From Telluribacter sp035998675 (GTDB lineage Bacteria > Bacteroidota > Bacteroidia > Cytophagales > Spirosomataceae): 64,000 bases of DNA. Under the pieces are notes generated by a model, which worked only from the letters and a program-made list of their open reading frames with translations, did not search any database and had not been told where the DNA came from. Of the stretch, positions 1-8,416 are shown one piece after another (within the stretch, counting starts at the first letter, position 1; the number at the start of each line of letters is the position of its first letter). The translations under genes and the position numbers were made by a program. The stretch lies in assembly GCF_035998675.1 (NCBI RefSeq), contig NZ_DASYHI010000023.1, forward strand, positions 153,361 through 217,360, in the 5' to 3' direction.

Positions 1-2363
1 GAGAAGTTGGTTACGAATCGTTCCTGAGTAGTACCACCGTCCAGGTCCAGCAATTTGTTTCGGTTGGCAGTAAGGTTACCAGATACCGACCAGGTTACGG
101 GACCATTCAGGATTATAGCATTGGTAGCAAACTCAAATCCCTTATTTTCCAGCGAAGCATAGTTACCGGTAATGCTTGAGTAACCCGACGACAGCGGCAG
201 CGTCTTCACGTAAAGCAGGTCATTGGTTTGCTTGTGGTAGTAATCCATAATGACCGAAATACGGTTATTAAGCATGCTTATATCCACCCCAAAGTTAGCC
301 TGAGCCGATTTCTCCCAGCGCAGGTCCGGGTTGGCAATACCCGAGGGACTGATAGCGGTCAGGTAGGCATTATTCAGGTTATAGCCACCACCCGAGCCCA
401 CCGTAGCCAGGGACTGGTAAGGCGAAATACCACCGGCATTTCCCGTTATTCCATAGCTGGCCCGAAGTTTAAGATCCGAAAGCCAGTTAACGTCCTGCAG
501 GAATGGTTCTTCAATCAACCGCCAGGCGGCCGAAATAGCCGGAAAGAAACCGTATTTGTGGTTAGTTCCGAACTTACTGGAACCATCGATCCGAGCTGTC
601 AGGTCCAGGAAGTATTTGTCCCGGAAACCGTAGTTAACCCGACCCATGTAGGAATCCAGCCGCTGCTGCGAACGACTGCTGCTTACATTGCGGTTGAGGG
701 CTAGCTGAAGAGCCTCGTTACGGGTAGCGTCATTCGGAAAGCCCGTTGCGGAAATAGAGTTATTGTTAGAGTTTTCAATTTGGGAAGCAAATACACCCGT
801 AAAACGCAGGCTGTGTACTTCATTAAATTTGCGGTTGTAAGAAACAATACTTTCGTGCAGCAGCCCGATGAAGTTGGAGTTGGATTTAGAAGCTGAGCCT
901 GAATTGTCGTTAATATCCGCCCTGTTAATGATTGAAATCGGTGAGTAGTAATCATCCAGTCGGTTTTGAAGGTCCGCGTTAAAGGATGCCCGGTACGATA
1001 GACCGGGGAGAATCTCATACTCGCCAAAGAGATTGACCAGGGTACGCTTGATATCCCGCTGACGCAGTACCTCAGTGAAGTTCAGTGGGTTCACCACCTC
1101 GCGGTACTGACCTTTGCCTTGTTCGCCAAATGGAAAGATGGAGCCGTCGGCCCGGTAAGGCTGTAGAGTTGGAGGCGCTCCAATGGCAGCACCCAGTACG
1201 CTGGTAGTTACCACCGCGGCGTCACCAATGGTAGTACTTCCGGCATCCACCCCATTACTTATATTGTAACTTCCCAAGATACTTGTCCCAATCTTGAATC
1301 TGTCCGTTATTTTATGATCAAGGTTGAGTCGGTAAGAATACCGCTTAAAGTTTGAATTTATAATGATACCATCCTGGTTAAAGTAGTTGGCCGATAGCGC
1401 TAACTGGGTCTTTTCGTTACCACCGTTTATGGAAAGTTGGTGACTTTGAATGGGGGCCTTCTGAAAAATAATGTTCTGCCAGTTGACACCCTCGCCTAGT
1501 GAAGAAGGATCAGGATAGTCATTATTTTTATAAATCTCATTGTCGAGTTGGGCAAATTCGGCTGCGTTCAGTACATCCAGGGTTTTGGTAGCCTGCTGTA
1601 CGCCGTAGTAGCTATCAATTGACACCCGGGTGGCACCGGCCCGTCCGCGCTTGGTGGTAATAAGTACTACCCCGTTGGCGGCGCGTGCACCGTAAATGGC
1701 CGAAGCCGAAGCATCTTTCAGTACCTCAACCGACTCGATGTCGTTGGGGTTAATGGTCGAAAGTGGACTCACGTCGTTAATCCCACCGCCATTTGAAATC
1801 TGAATACCGTCCACTACGTACAACGGCTCCGAATTTCCGTTAATAGAGTTGGTTCCCCGGATGCGAACACTGATGTTCCCGCCGGGCGCCCCGGTGTTTT
1901 GGTTGATCTGAACGCCCGATACCCGCGCCTGTAGGCCCTGGGCTACGTTGGTAACCGGAAGCTGAGTAAGCTCATCCGCCTTAACGGAAGCGATGGAACC
2001 GGTAGTTTCTATTCTACGCTGCGTACCGTACCCAACTACCACCAATTCATCCAGCGCCCGGGTATCAGTCCTGAGTGATACATTAATGGTAGAGCGGTTG
2101 TTGACGGGTATTTCCTGGCTCACATAGCCCAGGAAAGAAAATACAAAGGTAGCGCCCGGGGCCGCACTCAGAGAATAGCTTCCGTCAACATTGGTAATGG
2201 TACCACGTTGGGTTCTTTTTACCGTTACACTAACGCCCGGAATCGTTTCGCCGTTTTCGTCCGTTACTTTTCCGGTTACGGTCAGGTCCTGTGCCCGAAG
2301 TTCTCCCCAGGCTGCGATGCACAGCAGCAGTAGGAAGCAGGTTTTTGTTAAAGTTTTTAACAT
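1..2363 (-). CDS. SusC/RagA-family TonB-dependent receptor, 3' part outside window
   Basis: Outer-membrane TonB-dependent transporter of the SusC/RagA type, which imports oligosaccharides or peptides with a SusD lipoprotein lid. The frame starts at the ATG at 2363 and stays open to the window edge, so 787 codons are visible and the C-terminal barrel is missing. The protein begins with a signal peptide (about residues 1-25, ending LRAQ). A carboxypeptidase-D-like regulatory domain follows (about 28-105, with the motif FSFLGY), then the SusC signature VVVGYGTQ, then the plug (YVVDGIQI, GARAANGVVLITTK). No STN signalling domain precedes it, so it should not signal directly to an anti-sigma factor. 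A SusD partner would lie beyond the left edge. The divergent LacI regulator and the large palindrome in the shared intergenic region suggest LacI-type control. The family is certain; the substrate is unknown. Confidence 0.95.
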   Translation of the reverse strand, partial: MLKTLTKTCFLLLLCIAAWGELRAQDLTVTGKVTDENGETIPGVSVTVKRTQRGTITNVDGSYSLSAAPGATFVFSFLGYVSQEIPVNNRSTINVSLRTDTRALDELVVVGYGTQRRIETTGSIASVKADELTQLPVTNVAQGLQARVSGVQINQNTGAPGGNISVRIRGTNSINGNSEPLYVVDGIQISNGGGINDVSPLSTINPNDIESVEVLKDASASAIYGARAANGVVLITTKRGRAGATRVSIDSYYGVQQATKTLDVLNAAEFAQLDNEIYKNNDYPDPSSLGEGVNWQNIIFQKAPIQSHQLSINGGNEKTQLALSANYFNQDGIIINSNFKRYSYRLNLDHKITDRFKIGTSILGSYNISNGVDAGSTTIGDAAVVTTSVLGAAIGAPPTLQPYRADGSIFPFGEQGKGQYREVVNPLNFTEVLRQRDIKRTLVNLFGEYEILPGLSYRASFNADLQNRLDDYYSPISIINRADINDNSGSASKSNSNFIGLLHESIVSYNRKFNEVHSLRFTGVFASQIENSNNNSISATGFPNDATRNEALQLALNRNVSSSRSQQRLDSYMGRVNYGFRDKYFLDLTARIDGSSKFGTNHKYGFFPAISAAWRLIEEPFLQDVNWLSDLKLRASYGITGNAGGISPYQSLATVGSGGGYNLNNAYLTAISPSGIANPDLRWEKSAQANFGVDISMLNNRISVIMDYYHKQTNDLLYVKTLPLSSGYSSITGNYASLENKGFEFATNAIILNGPVTWSVSGNLTANRNKLLDLDGGTTQERFVTNF

Positions 2364-2565
2364 GCTGGTAATGATTTGGGTTTAAGAATAATCATATTAG
2401 AATAATGCAATTTTTAGTAGGGTTTTACATTTTGGTTGCGTCATATAAGGGTATAAGAAGAATTAGCCTTTTGGTACTGAGCAGCGATTTTGTAGTTAAA
2501 TATAAGGTAGGGGAATAGTATACAAGGAATAAATAGGGCTAAAATATCTTAAAATTAAACAAAAA

Positions 2566-2599
2566 ATATCGGTAACGTTTGCGCAAACGTTACCGATAT
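2566..2599. promoter_or_regulatory. 34-bp perfect palindrome, probable LacI-family operator
   Basis: Every base from 2566 to 2599 pairs with its mirror partner, with the axis between 2582 and 2583. The core AACGTTTGCGCAAACGTT has the central CG axis typical of LacI/GalR operators. It lies 203 bp upstream of the susC-like start and 109 bp upstream of the LacI-type gene, so it could control both divergent genes. The palindrome is seen directly; its use by the adjacent regulator is inferred. It has no T-run, so a terminator is unlikely. Confidence 0.8.
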
Positions 2600-2649
2600 A
2601 AAACTTTACACACTAATTATATAAAAATATCAAATCAGCTCTTTTTACG

Positions 2650-2657
2650 TATATTTG
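2650..2657 (+). promoter_or_regulatory. candidate -7 promoter element for the LacI-type gene
   Basis: TATATTTG matches the Bacteroidota -7 consensus TAnnTTTG exactly and would put transcription start near 2664, about 45 nt before the regulator's ATG. No convincing -33 TTG lies at the usual distance, so the call is weak. Confidence 0.3.
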
Positions 2658-2707
2658 GTTGCAAGTCAGGATATACCTAGTTCTTATATAAATATATTAC
2701 AATTTTT

Positions 2708-3877
2708 ATGATCCCTTGCGTTAAGTGTCAACAAGTAGAAACCATCATGAAAGCGGGCTTTGTGAGGGGAAAGCAACGGTACCTCTGCAAAGACTGCAAC
2801 TACTTTTTTACTTTGCCTACGGGTACGCCAACCGCCAGCCAGCCCCGGCGGCGGCGGCACCAGACTACCATTATTGACATAGCCCGAACCCTGGGCGTTT
2901 CGAACTCGACGGTGTCAAGGGCTTTGCACGGTCATCCCGATATTAGTCCGGAAACACGACAGCAGGTACTTGATATGGCCACCCAGCTCGACTACCAGCC
3001 CAACCAGCTTGCTTATAGTCTGGTCAAAAGCCTCACCAATACCATCGGGATCATAGTACCGGAGTTTTTTACGCCATTTTTTCCCAATGTTATTGTGGGG
3101 GTACAGGAGGTACTTTCCCGGGCAGGGTATCACCTTATCATTATGCAGTCAAGTGAGTCGTACGAAACCGAGGTAGGTAATACCAAAGCGATGCTAGCCA
3201 ACCGGGTCGACGGCATCATTGCCTCCCTCAGCCTGGAAACTAACAATTATGACCATTTTGAAGTCTACGAAAAAAGGGGAATACCCGTCGTTTATTTCAA
3301 TCGGGTTTGTCACGAACTGGCGGGCCCCAAGGTAGTAGTAAATGATTATATCGGTGCCTATAAGGCGGTGGAACACCTTATCCAAAATGGATACCAACGC
3401 ATAGCTCACCTGGGCGGTCCGCCCAACCTTGTAATAAGTCAGGAGCGCCTTCGGGGTTATAAAGCTGCCCTCCAGAAATACGGCTTTGACGTTCGACCCG
3501 AACTGATTATCCACGGTGATCTCACCCAACACAAAGCCCGGATCTATGGACAGTACCTGCTGGACATGGACAATCCTCCCGATGCTATATTCGCGGTGAA
3601 TGATCCGACGGCCATTGAAATTCTGCTGCTGGCAAAGGCCAAAGGACTGCTTGTCCCGGAAGATCTGGGGGTGGTAGGATTTAGCGACGACCCCATCGCC
3701 GCCCACATCGGCAACGGCCTCACTACCGTTAAGCAACCTACCCACCTGATGGGTACCATGACCGCCGAAATGATTCTGAGATTGATTAACGAAGAAGAAG
3801 AACAATGGAAGCCCGAAACGAAGGTACTTGAGGCCGAATTGGTAGTAAGAGGTTCGTCCGTGCGGAGCCGAAAATAA
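2708..3877 (+). CDS. LacI-family transcriptional regulator with N-terminal IS1/InsA-type zinc ribbon
   Basis: Sugar-responsive DNA-binding repressor or activator of the LacI/GalR family, 389 aa. Residues 54-110 form the LacI helix-turn-helix and hinge (TIIDIARTLGVSNSTVSRAL, then the NTIGIIVP start of the sensor). Residues about 113-389 are the periplasmic-binding-protein-like effector domain. Unlike standard LacI proteins (about 340 aa) it has about 50 extra N-terminal residues with CxxC pairs at C4/C7 and C27/C30 and the phrase GFVRGKQRYLCKDC. This closely resembles the zinc ribbon of IS1 InsA-type transposases. An Arg-rich linker (RRRR, 47-50) joins the two DNA-binding modules. The gene is divergent from a SusC receptor and next to a 34-bp palindrome. 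The family is certain; the ribbon's role is inferred to be extra DNA contact or oligomerisation. Confidence 0.93.
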   Translation: MIPCVKCQQVETIMKAGFVRGKQRYLCKDCNYFFTLPTGTPTASQPRRRRHQTTIIDIARTLGVSNSTVSRALHGHPDISPETRQQVLDMATQLDYQPNQLAYSLVKSLTNTIGIIVPEFFTPFFPNVIVGVQEVLSRAGYHLIIMQSSESYETEVGNTKAMLANRVDGIIASLSLETNNYDHFEVYEKRGIPVVYFNRVCHELAGPKVVVNDYIGAYKAVEHLIQNGYQRIAHLGGPPNLVISQERLRGYKAALQKYGFDVRPELIIHGDLTQHKARIYGQYLLDMDNPPDAIFAVNDPTAIEILLLAKAKGLLVPEDLGVVGFSDDPIAAHIGNGLTTVKQPTHLMGTMTAEMILRLINEEEEQWKPETKVLEAELVVRGSSVRSRK

Positions 3878-4072
3878 GGCACCAGTAAACTCGTACTACA
3901 AATTTACTAGGTAGACACCGACTCAGGTTTTTTATGGAAAAGAGCAAAGGTTTATTTTATTTAAAATAAAAATTATTTCGGCCAGACTCTGGTAAAAGAA
4001 AAATCTTTTTTTAATATTAGTTCCGATAATTTTTGTCGCTAAGTCAAAGCCTTCATAATAAATATTCGTTTC

Positions 4073-5032
4073 ATGCAGGAAGATTTTCAGGAGGACAAAG
4101 CCCGGGCTTTGGTTCGCTATTCGGATAAAGTTGCCCATTATGCCCAGGCCGGATTGGAGGGAGCCCGCAATACCCAAAGGGCTTATCAGGCAGACATCCG
4201 GCACTACTACGAATGGTGCCAGCTACAGGGGCTGACTGCCTTTCCGGTGGATGCGGAGGTACTTGCGGTTTACGTGACCCACCTGGCAGACGAATGCAAA
4301 TGGGCTACCATACAGCGGCGGATGGCGGCTCTCCGCAAATGGCACGAGTTGAAAAACGAAGAATTTCCCGCCAGGAGCCGGCAAGTACAGGCGGTGCTGG
4401 AGGGTATCAGACGGGTCAAGGGTATTCGACAAAAACAGGCTCCGGCCTTTTCGCTGGACGAATTCCGCCCTTTGATCCAGTCGTTCGACCCGGAAAATGT
4501 GATTGAACTACGCGATAAGGTTGTGCTGCTGTTGGGCTTTACCGGTGCCTTTCGCCGGTCTGAACTCGTGGCGCTGAACATTGAAGATTTAAGTTTTTCA
4601 CGACAGGGGCTCATCATTACGCTGACCCAGAGCAAGACCAATCAGTACGGAGAAATTGAACAGAAAGCTTTTTTCTACCATCCGGACCCGCTGCTGTGCC
4701 CAATCAGGACCCTGGAAGAATGGCTGGCCCTGCGCCCGGCTCAGGGGCCGCTGCTGGTGAGGTTTCGGAAGGGGAAAACCCACGGAGAAGTACGGCTCAC
4801 CGAAGAACGGTTATCGGATAAAAGTGTGGATAACCTGGTTAAACACTACCTGGGAACAGAATACTCGGCGCACTCGTTGCGGGCCTCCTTCGTGACTGCC
4901 GCCAAGCTCAACGGCGCTGATGACATGGAAGTTATGCAACAAACCAAGCACCGGACCTCGGCCATGATCCAACGCTATACCCGCACAGATGATATTCGGA
5001 AGTTCAACGCGGGCAAAAAATTAGGGCTGTAG
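4073..5032 (+). CDS. tyrosine recombinase / phage-type integrase (XerC/D-like)
   Basis: Site-specific DNA recombinase of 319 aa, a usual length for XerC/D-like enzymes. Residues about 20-110 are the SAM-like core-binding domain. Residues about 125-319 are the catalytic domain with all active-site residues visible: R161 (GAFRRSEL), K188 (QSKTN), H267 and R270 (HSLR), H293 (TKH) and nucleophile Y302 (IQRYT). It is therefore probably active. No excisionase, phage or transposon genes and no clear attachment repeats flank it, so it is a solitary recombinase. In Bacteroidota such enzymes may act in chromosome dimer resolution, as integron/mobile-element integrases, or as DNA invertases that switch surface genes. 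The nearby SusC receptor makes the last possible but unproven. The start is the ATG at 4073. Confidence 0.93.
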   Translation: MQEDFQEDKARALVRYSDKVAHYAQAGLEGARNTQRAYQADIRHYYEWCQLQGLTAFPVDAEVLAVYVTHLADECKWATIQRRMAALRKWHELKNEEFPARSRQVQAVLEGIRRVKGIRQKQAPAFSLDEFRPLIQSFDPENVIELRDKVVLLLGFTGAFRRSELVALNIEDLSFSRQGLIITLTQSKTNQYGEIEQKAFFYHPDPLLCPIRTLEEWLALRPAQGPLLVRFRKGKTHGEVRLTEERLSDKSVDNLVKHYLGTEYSAHSLRASFVTAAKLNGADDMEVMQQTKHRTSAMIQRYTRTDDIRKFNAGKKLGL

Positions 5033-5206
5033 AACTCATTATAATATATTGAAAATCAAATAGAAACAAAAAATTTTACTGAAATAAAAAATAATTATTA
5101 GCAAAACAGTACCAGCAAGCATTTCACTACGTATATTTACCTGAATTATATAGTATATATACGCACACTAAACTAACGGTACTCCTTGTATCGTTGCCCT
5201 TTATCA

Positions 5207-5908
5207 ATGAAAGAACTCATGCAAGAACTAGCCCTGCTGGGTAATGATGCCTGCAAAAAGGTATACCTAAAGCACGGTGCCCAGGAACCCCTCTTTGGTG
5301 TAAGAACCACTGACCTCAAAAAACTACAGGTCAACTACCCAAACCACCACCAACAGGCGCTGGATTTGTATTGTACCGGAAATTCCGATGCTATGTACCT
5401 GGCCGGCTTACTAGTTGATTCCGAATTAATGACACCGCCGCTGCTGGATGAGTGGGTACAGGCAGCCAACTGGTACCTGCTTAGCGAATACACCGTTGCA
5501 GTTGTGGCCGCCGAAAGCCCTTACCGGCTGGAAATGGCTAGAAAATGGATAGATGCGGAGGAAGAAATGATAGCCAATACCGGCTGGGCAACCTGGGCTT
5601 ATATGATTGGTTTTCTTTCCAACGACTATTTTGAAGAGGAAGAAATCAACTACTTACTGGAAAGGATCCGGATAACCATTCAGGTTGAAGCCAATCGGGT
5701 TCGGTACAGTATGAATAATTTCCTGATTGCGGTAGGAAGTCTTTACTCGCCTCTTAGCGAAAAAGCCTGCCAAATAGCCGAAGAAATTGGCCAGGTACAG
5801 ATTGAGTTAGCCGGGAGGTCTTATATAGCTCCATCGGCGCTTACCAGCATTGCTAGTATCCAGAAATCCCTGGGGATGGAAACAAGACGTATACCTGTCA
5901 TCGTCTAG
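5207..5908 (+). CDS. DNA alkylation repair protein, AlkD-like HEAT-repeat family
   Basis: Predicted 233-aa member of the DNA alkylation repair (AlkC/AlkD, COG4912) superfamily of helical HEAT-like repeat glycosylases that remove positively charged alkylated bases. Recognisable phrases are LKHGAQEPLFGVRTTDLKKL, GNSDAMYLAGLL, YLLSEYTVAVVAAESPY, the TGWATW segment and NRVRYSMNNFLIAVG. These match the short Bacteroidota branch of the family. The C-terminal stretch is shorter and less charged than in typical members. An upstream in-frame TTG at 5186 would add seven residues, but the ATG at 5207 fits family starts better. It is a single gene with its own upstream region. The family is confident; glycosylase activity is not proven for this branch. 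Confidence 0.85.
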   Translation: MKELMQELALLGNDACKKVYLKHGAQEPLFGVRTTDLKKLQVNYPNHHQQALDLYCTGNSDAMYLAGLLVDSELMTPPLLDEWVQAANWYLLSEYTVAVVAAESPYRLEMARKWIDAEEEMIANTGWATWAYMIGFLSNDYFEEEEINYLLERIRITIQVEANRVRYSMNNFLIAVGSLYSPLSEKACQIAEEIGQVQIELAGRSYIAPSALTSIASIQKSLGMETRRIPVIV

Positions 5909-6120
5909 GCTTGTTCTCAAAGATAAATTTATTTTCAGGGAATCATAGAGCCTAACCCAGGTTTTGCTGGCCTGGGAGGCCGCTGGCTGTATTGTCTGTT
6001 TTTGATTGTAAAGGTTAAATTAAAGCTATTTCGGAGTAATTTCGATGGTTCTATAATCTACCTTATGTTAAGTCAATTAGGTTAGCGAAAGGCATAATTG
6101 AAACTATCCCGTTTCACCAC

Positions 6121-6684
6121 CTAATTACCCTGTTCCATAAATTGATAGCAGAGCATGTGGCAAATAGTCATGTGCGCGTCCTCAACGCGGCCGTAGTGTT
6201 CAGAGTCAACCACCACTACTTCCTGCGCTATTTCGGCAAGCTTTCCTTTTTTTCCACCCACCAGGGCTATGGTGGTTAACCCGTTGGCGTTTGCCCAGTC
6301 AATGGCTTTGACCAGGTTGGGCGAATTGCCGCTCACGCTCATGGTAAGTACCAAGTCGTTGGGCTGCGCGTAGTTTTGCAATTGGCCCAAAAACACATCG
6401 TCGTAAGAATAATCGTTGCCTAAAGCGGTTATCCAGGCCGTATTGTCATTAAGGGACAAACAACGAAAACGCTTCCCCAGCGCATCGGAGGCTCCTTTCC
6501 CTAAGTCGGTCATGAAATGGGATGCATTGGCGGCGCTACCCCCGTTACCAAAAACAAACAACTGACGGTTGTGGGTCCAGGCTTCCCGGAGCAGCTCGGC
6601 AATCTGCCGGACTTTATGAAGCGGAATGGAATCCAGGGTAGTTTTTTGTTGGTCAATGTAAGCGCTGTAATAGTTTGTTTCCAT
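6121..6684 (-). CDS. SIS-domain sugar-phosphate isomerase, GmhA-like
   Basis: Cytosolic 187-aa SIS-domain protein related to sedoheptulose-7-phosphate isomerase (GmhA). The phosphate-binding loop GNGGSA is at 47-52 and SVSGNSPN at 116-123. Compared from memory with E. coli GmhA, the first metal histidine is kept (H56), but the metal glutamate appears as D60 and the catalytic glutamine as E168 (RVEDAH), with H171 and H176 kept. These changes allow the broader family but not a firm GmhA name. It lies 7 bp downstream of a ROK kinase on the same strand, so the two form an operon. Acting on the product of that kinase is one option; a heptose or amino-sugar phosphate is the likely type of substrate. 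Confidence 0.85.
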   Translation of the reverse strand: METNYYSAYIDQQKTTLDSIPLHKVRQIAELLREAWTHNRQLFVFGNGGSAANASHFMTDLGKGASDALGKRFRCLSLNDNTAWITALGNDYSYDDVFLGQLQNYAQPNDLVLTMSVSGNSPNLVKAIDWANANGLTTIALVGGKKGKLAEIAQEVVVVDSEHYGRVEDAHMTICHMLCYQFMEQGN

Positions 6685-6691
6685 GAATTGA

Positions 6692-7594
6692 TCAGTTTTT
6701 TGCTAATAGTAAAGCACCCGTAGGGACTACATCTTCGCCAAGCTGAGAAAGTGCAATAACAGGTACTGGTTGAAAAACAGGTACTATATAACCGGGCAGA
6801 GCCTGGCGCACCGCCCGAAGAAGCGGTTCTCCGAGTAACGATACGCCACCGCCCAAAATAATAATATCCGGATGAAAAAGGTGTACCACGTGAGAAAGTC
6901 CAAAGGCCAGATCATCAGCGTATTGGTTTAGAATTGCCCAGGCGGCGGGGTCCTCTTCCAGAAGGGCCGTTGACAAATAGCGGGCTTCCTGCGAGGTAGC
7001 CGACCCGATTGCTTTTTTAAGTGCGGAACTTTCAGGAAGCGCTGGAATTCTATTGCGGATCAGCCTGTCCAGCGCCCAGCCGGAACAGCACGACTCCAGC
7101 GTTGCCCCTTCCTTATCCAAACGCAGGTGCCCAATTTCAGCTTCCCCCGGAGATGCGCTATGAAACAATTTTCCATAATTGACCATTCCCCCCCCTACTC
7201 CACTGCCCAGGGTACTATAAAAAACGTGGTCGTAATTCTTTCCCGCTCCACACTGGGCTTCGCCCAAGGCTGCGACATTGGCATCGTTTTCCACTTTTAC
7301 TTTGGCTCCGGTCAGTTCATGAAGCCAGGTGACAATATCAAAACCCGACCAGCCCGCTATTTGGTGGGAAGTGGCGATCCGGCCAGTAGCCCGGTTGACG
7401 GGTCCACCAAAACCAACGCCGATGGCCGTTGGGAAGGCAGGAAGCGCACGAAGTACCTGTTCAATGGTTTCCCGGATTCCTTGGGCTCCTTTTTCTTTAT
7501 CCACCTCAAACCGGAAACGTTCCCTAATAAGACCGTCAGCCTCACCGGTGACTACCTGTATCTTGGTTCCGCCAATTTCAATGCCGACATTCAT
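6692..7594 (-). CDS. ROK-family sugar kinase (glucokinase-like)
   Basis: ATP-dependent sugar kinase of the ROK family, 300 aa. The N-terminal phosphate loop is GIEIGGTKIQ (4-13). The catalytic Asp is in VENDANVAALGEA (D104), with GSGVGGG at about 130-136 and the ROK histidine in EIGHL (H156). The usual zinc motif CxCGxxGC is absent and replaced by ESCCSGWALDRL, as in a non-zinc ROK subgroup. It is the first gene of a two-gene operon with the SIS isomerase (7-bp gap), which suggests phosphorylation and isomerisation of one sugar. The exact sugar cannot be read from the sequence. The ATG at 7594 puts the phosphate loop at the normal position. Confidence 0.9.
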   Translation of the reverse strand: MNVGIEIGGTKIQVVTGEADGLIRERFRFEVDKEKGAQGIRETIEQVLRALPAFPTAIGVGFGGPVNRATGRIATSHQIAGWSGFDIVTWLHELTGAKVKVENDANVAALGEAQCGAGKNYDHVFYSTLGSGVGGGMVNYGKLFHSASPGEAEIGHLRLDKEGATLESCCSGWALDRLIRNRIPALPESSALKKAIGSATSQEARYLSTALLEEDPAAWAILNQYADDLAFGLSHVVHLFHPDIIILGGGVSLLGEPLLRAVRQALPGYIVPVFQPVPVIALSQLGEDVVPTGALLLAKN

Positions 7595-7772
7595 TTATTT
7601 TTTGTCAATGAATTGGTAAAATAATAGTTAGAGCAAAGATGCTAAAATTTTACTGTCTGAATAGCCTGGTCAAATATTTATTGAATTTCCGGATGGTATC
7701 CCATCAAGAATAGCCTGCCAAACAATAGCGGCAGTGGCTGGTTATGCATAGGATTACTTAACGTATAAGGTT

Positions 7773-8012
7773 ATGAAAACAAAACAAGGGATAGCAGGAT
7801 TTCTGATAATCCTGGGCATGGCTACCGCACCCATAGCTTGTGAATCCAAAACCGAACGGAAAGCAGAGAAAGTACAGGATGCCTACAAAGACGCCGTGGA
7901 TGCACGGCAGGAAGGCGATACCAGCGAAATGCGGGAAACGCAAGCCGACCTGGACACTGCCCGTCAGGAATATCGGGAATTAGCTAAGGATACTGTCCGA
8001 AAGAGAAACTAA
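7773..8012 (+). CDS. small lipoprotein of unknown function
   Basis: 79-aa protein with a signal peptide and lipobox APIAC (C23), so it should be a membrane-anchored lipoprotein. The mature part (about 56 residues) is highly charged, rich in E, K, D, R and A, and looks like one long helix with coiled-coil character (AEKVQDAYKDAVDARQEGD). It has no recognised catalytic motif and is reminiscent of small stress-related or Lpp-like envelope proteins. It has its own strong terminator 15 bp downstream, so it is a single-gene transcript. I do not recognise a family. Confidence 0.7.
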   Translation: MKTKQGIAGFLIILGMATAPIACESKTERKAEKVQDAYKDAVDARQEGDTSEMRETQADLDTARQEYRELAKDTVRKRN

Positions 8013-8027
8013 TTTCTCCATTTACAG

Positions 8028-8070
8028 GAGCCAACGTACTTTCTATAAAAGGTACGTTGGCTCTTTTTTT
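8028..8070 (+). terminator. rho-independent terminator after the small lipoprotein gene
   Basis: A 12-bp perfect stem (8028-8039 with 8052-8063, arm GAGCCAACGTAC) and a 12-nt loop are followed by a T7 run at 8064-8070. It lies just after the stop at 8012. Confidence 0.9.
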
Positions 8071-8157
8071 ATGACGAACAGGTATATATTTTCCATAAGC
8101 TATTTTACTACTAATCTCTTGCCCCAGCTTATTGATAGATGAATTAGTTTGTAAACT

Positions 8158-8213
8158 TTTGTCAGGCTGAGCGGAGTCGAAGCCCGGGCTTCGACTCCGC
8201 TCAGCCTGACAAA
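8158..8213. repeat. 56-bp perfect palindrome, REP-like intergenic element
   Basis: The sequence is perfectly self-complementary from 8158 to 8213, with arms containing GTCAGGCTGAGCGGAGTCGA and a central CCCGGG. I recall similar AGCGGAGTCGAAG palindromes as dispersed intergenic repeats in several bacterial phyla, but copy number here cannot be judged because only one copy is in this window. It sits in the 404-bp gap between the lipoprotein and Gfo/Idh genes. From 8214 to 8416 I see no further gene or clear signal. Confidence 0.8.
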
Positions 8214-8416
8214 CCTAATCGCATACTTTACAACTCTATTTACTTTTCTATAACGCCTCTAAATAATGGGTCAGGACATTGTAGATTAAAAGTGAGAGAA
8301 TTTGAACAAATAAAAGAAAGTAATTTTTTGACAATGTGCTTACCAAAACATAAAGGATAGGAGCTGGTTAGTAGGTAAATGAATGCATATTACCAGTAGA
8401 AATAAACCTAATAGTT

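Noticed and set aside
3194..3805. Long minus-strand open frame inside the LacI gene
   Set aside because: It lies wholly within a well-supported coding gene in another frame and has no recognisable domain.
4073..5032. Prophage or integron boundary
   Set aside because: No phage structural genes, gene cassettes, attachment repeats or tRNA gene flank the recombinase.
5956..5976. Short inverted repeat CCCAGG/CCTGGG between the alkylation repair and SIS genes
   Set aside because: Only 6 bp of stem and no T-run; not enough to call a terminator.
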